Below, one piece after another: positions 60,360 through 64,000 of a stretch of 64,000 nt of DNA. Position numbers and translations under genes: made by a program. The notes under the pieces were generated by a model, which had not been told where the DNA came from, ran no database searches, and saw nothing but the letters and a program-made list of their open reading frames with translations. How positions within the stretch are numbered: position 1 is the first letter of the stretch; each line of letters starts with the position of its first letter. Origin of the DNA: Alphaproteobacteria bacterium (GTDB taxonomy: Bacteria; Pseudomonadota; Alphaproteobacteria; Caulobacterales; Caulobacteraceae); assembly GCA_018820275.1 (NCBI GenBank), contig JAHJOO010000066.1, positions 186,001 through 250,000 on the forward strand, in the 5' to 3' direction.

Positions 60360-61055
60360 TTACCCAGCCCCCGGTCGACCGGCGCCGGCCGGGTGGGCGT
60401 CCAGCCAAGCGCGCAGCTCAGCGATGTCCGCCGTCTGCATCTCGACCGTCTTCTGCGCCATGCGCCGGATGTCGGCGTCGTCACTTTCGCGCAGCACGAC
60501 CTGCGACATGTCGAGCGCGCCCTGGTGATGGGCGATCATCTTGCGGGCCCAGGTCTCGTCCGTGTCGGCGCCCACCGCGGCCATCATGGCGTCCTTCATC
60601 TTGGCTTCGGCCGACATGAAGGGGTTCTCCGCCTCCGCCCCTGTCGCCGCTGCTCCCGCAGCCGCGCCTCCGTTCGTCTCGAGCCAACGCCGAAGCTCGG
60701 CGATGTCGCCTGTCTGCATTTCGAGGGTCTTCTGCGCCATCCGCCGGATTTCCGCGTCTTGGGTGTCCCGCAGAACGATCTCGGACATGTCGAGCGCCCC
60801 CTGGTGATGGGGTATCATCTTGCGCGCCCACGTCTCGCCGGCATCCGCTCCCGTCGCCGCCATCATCGCCTCGTGCATCTTCGTCTCGGCGGCCGCGAAC
60901 GGCGTCTGCGCCATCGCCATCGGCTCTTGGGCGGGCGCCGAGGCCTCGGATGACGCCTGCGCGGCCGGCTCTGCGGCCGGGCTGCAGGCCGCGATCACGA
61001 CAGAGGAACAGCCGAGGGCCAAAAGGGACAGACGTGTGAGGGTCGGTGTGGACAT
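60360..61055 (-). CDS. Lipoprotein with two tandem DUF305 domains
   Basis: A 231-aa lipoprotein (lipobox IAAC) with two near-identical DUF305 units (about residues 50-125 and 145-220). Each has ETWARKMI(P/A)HHQGALDMS(E/Q)(I/V)VLR and (L/V)EMQT(G/A)DIAELR. The HHQGALDM core carries likely metal-binding His and Met residues. The two halves arose by internal duplication. First gene of a two-gene leftward unit; no exact ECF motif lies upstream. Confidence 0.88.
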   Translation of the reverse strand: MSTPTLTRLSLLALGCSSVVIAACSPAAEPAAQASSEASAPAQEPMAMAQTPFAAAETKMHEAMMAATGADAGETWARKMIPHHQGALDMSEIVLRDTQDAEIRRMAQKTLEMQTGDIAELRRWLETNGGAAAGAAATGAEAENPFMSAEAKMKDAMMAAVGADTDETWARKMIAHHQGALDMSQVVLRESDDADIRRMAQKTVEMQTADIAELRAWLDAHPAGAGRPGAG

Positions 61056-61382
61056 AAGAAGTCTCCGCTTGGCGCAATAGGACCGGGGTCAACGACCGGC
61101 TACGCGATGAATGTATCCGGCAGGGCTCACCAAGTGCGGATAGGATCGCCGCCTCGGTCGCCCGTGTCGAACGTCGATGCGGGCGTAATCCGGGCTCGCA
61201 GCCACGGTTCCGTCTCCAGAAAATATTCTCGAACACCGTTGCCTGAGATGAGGGAAGGCCGACCTGAATGCGTATAGCCGTTCAGAACTCGTCCTCTGCG
61301 CGGTGGCTCCTCGGCCTTGAGGCGAAACGATCTGACCGACGGAGCGTCTCGCCCCGGGCAGGCCATCATTCGCGCATGGGCT
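61056..61382. other. Intergenic stretch containing an orphan promoter motif
   Basis: About 330 bases between the DUF305 gene and the sterol-desaturase stop. No convincing protein gene is seen. It holds one exact ECF-type motif at 61,251-61,275 pointing right. Confidence 0.6.
61251..61275 (+). promoter_or_regulatory. Orphan ECF-type promoter motif
   Basis: GAGGGA (61,251-61,256), 14 bases, GCGTA (61,271-61,275), an exact match to the island consensus. Transcription would start near 61,283 and run antisense into the 3' end of the sterol-desaturase gene from 61,383. No likely protein gene is downstream, so an RNA product or a remnant is possible. Confidence 0.55.
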
Positions 61383-62234
61383 TCAGGAACGCCCTCGGAA
61401 CGGTTCCGCGAGTTGTCGCAGATACGCGCGCGGATAGTCGGGGCGGCCAGACACTCCGATCTGCCCCGCGCGCGGCGTATCGGACCCCTGGCGGAAGGTG
61501 CCGAGAAGATGGTCCCAAAGACTGGTGAAGAGCCCGAAGTTGACGTCGCCATCGCTTTGCGACGCCAGATGATGGTGCCGATGGGCCGGAGCGACAGCCC
61601 AGATGTAGACCAGCGGCCCGATCCTCATGTCGACGTTGGAATGCTGCAGCATCAACTGTATGGCGACGGCGAAGGCCAGCAGCCAGGCGACTTCCATCGG
61701 CATGCCCAGAAGGACGAGGGGGGCGACACCCGCCGTCAGCTCGATGGCCTGATGCAGGGGATGCTTCAACAGTCCGTTGAACCCATACATCCTCTCCACG
61801 GAATGATGCACGGCGTGAAGCGGCCAAAGCGCCGGAATGCGGTGGCTGGCGTAGTGCGCCAGGGTGATGCCCAGGTCCGCCACCAGGATGGCGAGCGCCA
61901 ACTGCCCGTACAGAGGCCAGTCGTCGGGCCACACGCCCGAGTAGGGGAGAAGCCCCGACAACAGCGGGAGAACCAGAACGGAGGCGGCGATCGACACCTC
62001 GTTGAAGACCGCATGGGCCACGTCGCGAGCACGGTCACCATGCGGCTCGTTCCAGATCGGCTCATAGGGAGCCAGCCGCTCCATCGCGAACGACACCCCG
62101 AGCGCCAGGCCGAGCAGAACAGGCAAGACCCACGGGGGTTGGCCGGTTTGGACGGCGCTCACCGCGGCCCAGAGAAAGCCAACGAAAAAACACGGCGCAT
62201 AGGCCAGGCGGATTACAAATCGTAGAGCAGACAT
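61383..62234 (-). CDS. Sterol desaturase/fatty acid hydroxylase family protein
   Basis: A 283-aa inner-membrane di-iron protein with about five helices. Histidine clusters fit the family: HYASHRIP, HAVHHS and HRHHH. Substrates in bacteria are lipids or carotenoids and are unknown here. It lies 45 bases downstream of an AraC regulator on the same strand, which may control it. It is an unexpected member of a copper island. Confidence 0.87.
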   Translation of the reverse strand: MSALRFVIRLAYAPCFFVGFLWAAVSAVQTGQPPWVLPVLLGLALGVSFAMERLAPYEPIWNEPHGDRARDVAHAVFNEVSIAASVLVLPLLSGLLPYSGVWPDDWPLYGQLALAILVADLGITLAHYASHRIPALWPLHAVHHSVERMYGFNGLLKHPLHQAIELTAGVAPLVLLGMPMEVAWLLAFAVAIQLMLQHSNVDMRIGPLVYIWAVAPAHRHHHLASQSDGDVNFGLFTSLWDHLLGTFRQGSDTPRAGQIGVSGRPDYPRAYLRQLAEPFRGRS

Positions 62235-62279
62235 CGAGGACTCCTTTGAGCCTCGAACCTCGCATGGGGCTGAGCAGGC

Positions 62280-63020
62280 CTATTGAACGGAACGCTTGTC
62301 GCTCGGTCGAACGACTTGGGCGGCCTCGAACGGCGTCACCCCGAACATGCGCTTCATCGTTCGGTTCAGGTGCGCCTGGTCCGCGAAGCCACCCGCGAGC
62401 GCGGCCTCCGACAGAGGCGCACCCGCCGCCAGGGCGCGACCGGATCGCTCCAGCTTCCGCCACAGCAGCCATTGCGACAAGGGTGCCGACAACTGAGCCT
62501 GCGCGAGCGCCCGAAGCCGGGCCGTCGAGAGATCGAGCGCCGAGGCCGCCCGCGCGATGGTTCCGGGCGCCGGGCTCTGCGAGGCCCTTAGCAAGGCCCA
62601 TTCCAGCCGGGGATCCAGCACTCGAGTCGCTTCGCCGAGATCCGCCTTCAGTCCGCGCATGATCTGGTCCGTCGGCTCATTGCTCAGCAGCCGATCCCGC
62701 ACGATGGGCGGGGCCGGACCCGCATCGTCGGGGGCGATCAGCGCGACGAGTTTGGAGGCGAGCGGCGTATGGGTCTCGACATAGACGAGGAGCACCACGT
62801 CCGTGTTCGATGGCATGCGATGACGGACGCGAGGCGCAAGGATGAGCGCCTCGCCCCACAGCTCACGCCCTCTGTCCGCCGCCAGGTGAACCAGGCCCGA
62901 GCGCGCGGCCGTCAACTGAACCGCCACATGGGCATGGCTGTCGTGCGCCGCGCACGGGCCCTCGTAAGCGGCCCAGCCGTCGCCGAACACAAACAAGGGT
63001 CTGGGGCTCGGAGACCACAT
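62280..63020 (-). CDS. AraC-family transcriptional regulator
   Basis: A 246-aa regulator with an N-terminal cupin-like sensing part (about residues 10-90) and two C-terminal AraC helix-turn-helix units (about 145-240, with LSEAALAGGFADQAHLNRTMKRMFGVTPFEAA). It is divergent from the acyltransferase gene and upstream of the sterol-desaturase gene, so either could be its target. Confidence 0.88.
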   Translation of the reverse strand: MWSPSPRPLFVFGDGWAAYEGPCAAHDSHAHVAVQLTAARSGLVHLAADRGRELWGEALILAPRVRHRMPSNTDVVLLVYVETHTPLASKLVALIAPDDAGPAPPIVRDRLLSNEPTDQIMRGLKADLGEATRVLDPRLEWALLRASQSPAPGTIARAASALDLSTARLRALAQAQLSAPLSQWLLWRKLERSGRALAAGAPLSEAALAGGFADQAHLNRTMKRMFGVTPFEAAQVVRPSDKRSVQ

Positions 63021-63174
63021 CAGGTTTCACATAGGCCGTGTCGGACGCTGCAGCCAGCGATGCGACGCCCAAGGCAGAAGCGGGCGCCGGTCCCAGTGCG
63101 CGGCAAGGCGGCCGACCTGTTCCCCCGACAGACCTGCCCGTGTGACACTTCATCTGGGGCCGGCGCGCCCGGCT

Positions 63175-63199
63175 GAGGGGTAAGCCAGGCCGGTGCGTA
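63175..63199 (+). promoter_or_regulatory. ECF-type promoter motif upstream of the acyltransferase gene
   Basis: GAGGGG (63,175-63,180), 14 bases, GCGTA (63,195-63,199). The gene starts 47 bases downstream. This extends the motif to a gene with no obvious link to copper. Confidence 0.7.
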
Positions 63200-63246
63200 T
63201 ATCCGAAAGGCAGGACGGCGAAGGCCGTCCTTCATCGGGGCTGACC

Positions 63247-64000
63247 ATGACCTCTATCTCGCCTTCCAGCGAAGGCTATCCCGCCGACCTGCGCGCCCTG
63301 ACGAGCCTGCGGGCCTTCCTGGCCTTGGGCGTGGTGCTGTTTCATTATCAGCTCCAATGGGATCCGGCGCTCGGCTTCAGTCCGATTATCGAGCGCAGCA
63401 GACTGGCGGTCGACGCCTTCTTCTTCCTGTCAGGGTTCATCCTCGCGCATGTCTATGGACCGTCCTTCGCGGCCGGCACGTTCAGCTACCGGCGCTTCAT
63501 CGTGGCCCGCCTCGCGCGGCTGTACCCCTTGCATCTCGCGGTTCTGGCGGGAGCGACGGTCATGGTTTTGGGAGCGATGGCGGCCGGGGTGCGCTACGAT
63601 CCCTCGACCTACACCCTGGAGGGTTTCCTCAAGACGCTGTTCCTGGTGCAGGCCTGGTTTCCCAGCGAGATCGGATACAACTGGAGCGGACCCAGCTGGT
63701 CCCTGTCGGCGGAGTGGTTCGCCTACCTCCTTTTTCCCGCCTACGCTTGGCTGGCTCTGCGGATGCGACGCCATCCGTGGGTGTTGCTGATCTTGGGCAT
63801 CGTGGCCTACGTCGCCATCGACGCCATCTATCGGGCCGCGTTCGGCAAGGTCCTGCCTCGGGCCGAGGATGACATGGGCATCCTGCGGATCGCGCCGGCC
63901 TTCCTCATTGGCGTGGCCATGTACGGTCTTGGCCGCGGCGTCGTTTGGCGTCCCCTCGTTTCCATCGCGGCCTGCCTGGCGACAACAGCACTGTTGTTGG
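63247..64000 (+). CDS. Acyltransferase 3 (OafA-like) membrane protein, cut by window end
   Basis: The frame is open to the last base, so the 3' end is outside the window (251 codons present). Family marks are SLRAFLALGVVLFHY, LAVDAFFFLSGFILAHVY, RRFIVARLARLYPLHL and SGPSWSLSAEWFAYLLFP, with several membrane helices. Acyltransferase 3 proteins transfer acetyl or other acyl groups to cell-surface sugars. An exact ECF motif precedes it, so its surface modification may be metal-induced. Confidence 0.88.
   Translation, partial: MTSISPSSEGYPADLRALTSLRAFLALGVVLFHYQLQWDPALGFSPIIERSRLAVDAFFFLSGFILAHVYGPSFAAGTFSYRRFIVARLARLYPLHLAVLAGATVMVLGAMAAGVRYDPSTYTLEGFLKTLFLVQAWFPSEIGYNWSGPSWSLSAEWFAYLLFPAYAWLALRMRRHPWVLLILGIVAYVAIDAIYRAAFGKVLPRAEDDMGILRIAPAFLIGVAMYGLGRGVVWRPLVSIAACLATTALLL

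Noticed and set aside
61056-61126. ECF motif upstream of the tandem DUF305 gene
   Set aside because: A GCGTA is present on the correct strand, but the sequence 14 bases upstream is CCCTGC, not GAGGGN.
61268-61528. 86-aa frame downstream of the orphan motif as its gene product
   Set aside because: Its ATG lies inside the promoter motif, before any possible transcript start, and most of it is antisense to the sterol-desaturase gene.

Overview
The window reads as a high-GC alphaproteobacterial chromosome, most like Caulobacterales and probably Brevundimonas or a close relative. That call is inference from gene content and order: an NDUFS4-type complex I subunit, a CBP3-type cytochrome bc1 chaperone, ihfA beside a MerR-like gene, DUF177 beside plsX-fabH, ribBX and DUF2842. 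No 16S gene is present to confirm it.

Positions 1-37,073 are core chromosome. They hold the end of parE, an amino-acid uptake pair, five tRNA genes (Arg-TCT, Pro-TGG, Glu-TTC, Pro-GGG, Asn-GTT), glpX-recJ, phaC, msrB, argC, rplM-rpsI, a PhoX-like phosphatase, ctaA, ihfA-merR, CBP3-DUF177-plsX-fabH, bamE, hppA, gatB, pgm and a SpoU-type methyltransferase. A compact leftward operon runs glyA-nrdR-ribD(reductase only)-ribE-ribBX-ribH-nusB-thiL-orf (32,189 to 25,561). It has three oddities: ribD lacks its deaminase domain, the second domain of RibBX lacks the zinc-cysteine motif, and ribH has GTA where GTG is expected.

From the 3' end of tRNA-Asn (37,073) to the window edge the content becomes a metal-resistance island. 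No integrase is visible. Its parts are a DUF4198 protein; a glutaredoxin-MauE fusion with a divergent MerR regulator across a mer-like operator; a leftward czcI-like/czcC/czcB/czcA operon followed by a frameshifted hupE and a fused remnant of an anchor protein and a porin; copC-copD; a cysteine-rich copper-storage protein; an HhH/PD-(D/E)XK-like protein; a leftward group DUF2231/SnoaL/DUF411/PepSY; a CnrY-CnrX-CnrH-like anti-sigma/sensor/ECF sigma operon; a Met-rich lipoprotein and a second copC; copA-copB; two DUF305 genes; a sterol-desaturase-like gene with an AraC regulator; and an acyltransferase cut by the window end.

The most interesting observation is a shared promoter-like motif, GAGGGN-N14-[G/C]CGTA, with ECF-type spacing. 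It lies 31-61 bases upstream of copC-copD, the cnrYXH-like operon itself, the lipoprotein-copC2 pair, copA-copB and the acyltransferase. A sixth exact copy (61,251) faces into the 3' end of the sterol-desaturase gene, and a one-base-longer variant precedes the DUF2231 group. The CnrX-like sensor keeps all five known metal ligands of CnrX at identical spacing. I infer that a CnrYXH-type system, known for nickel/cobalt, here controls a dispersed periplasmic copper-defence regulon.
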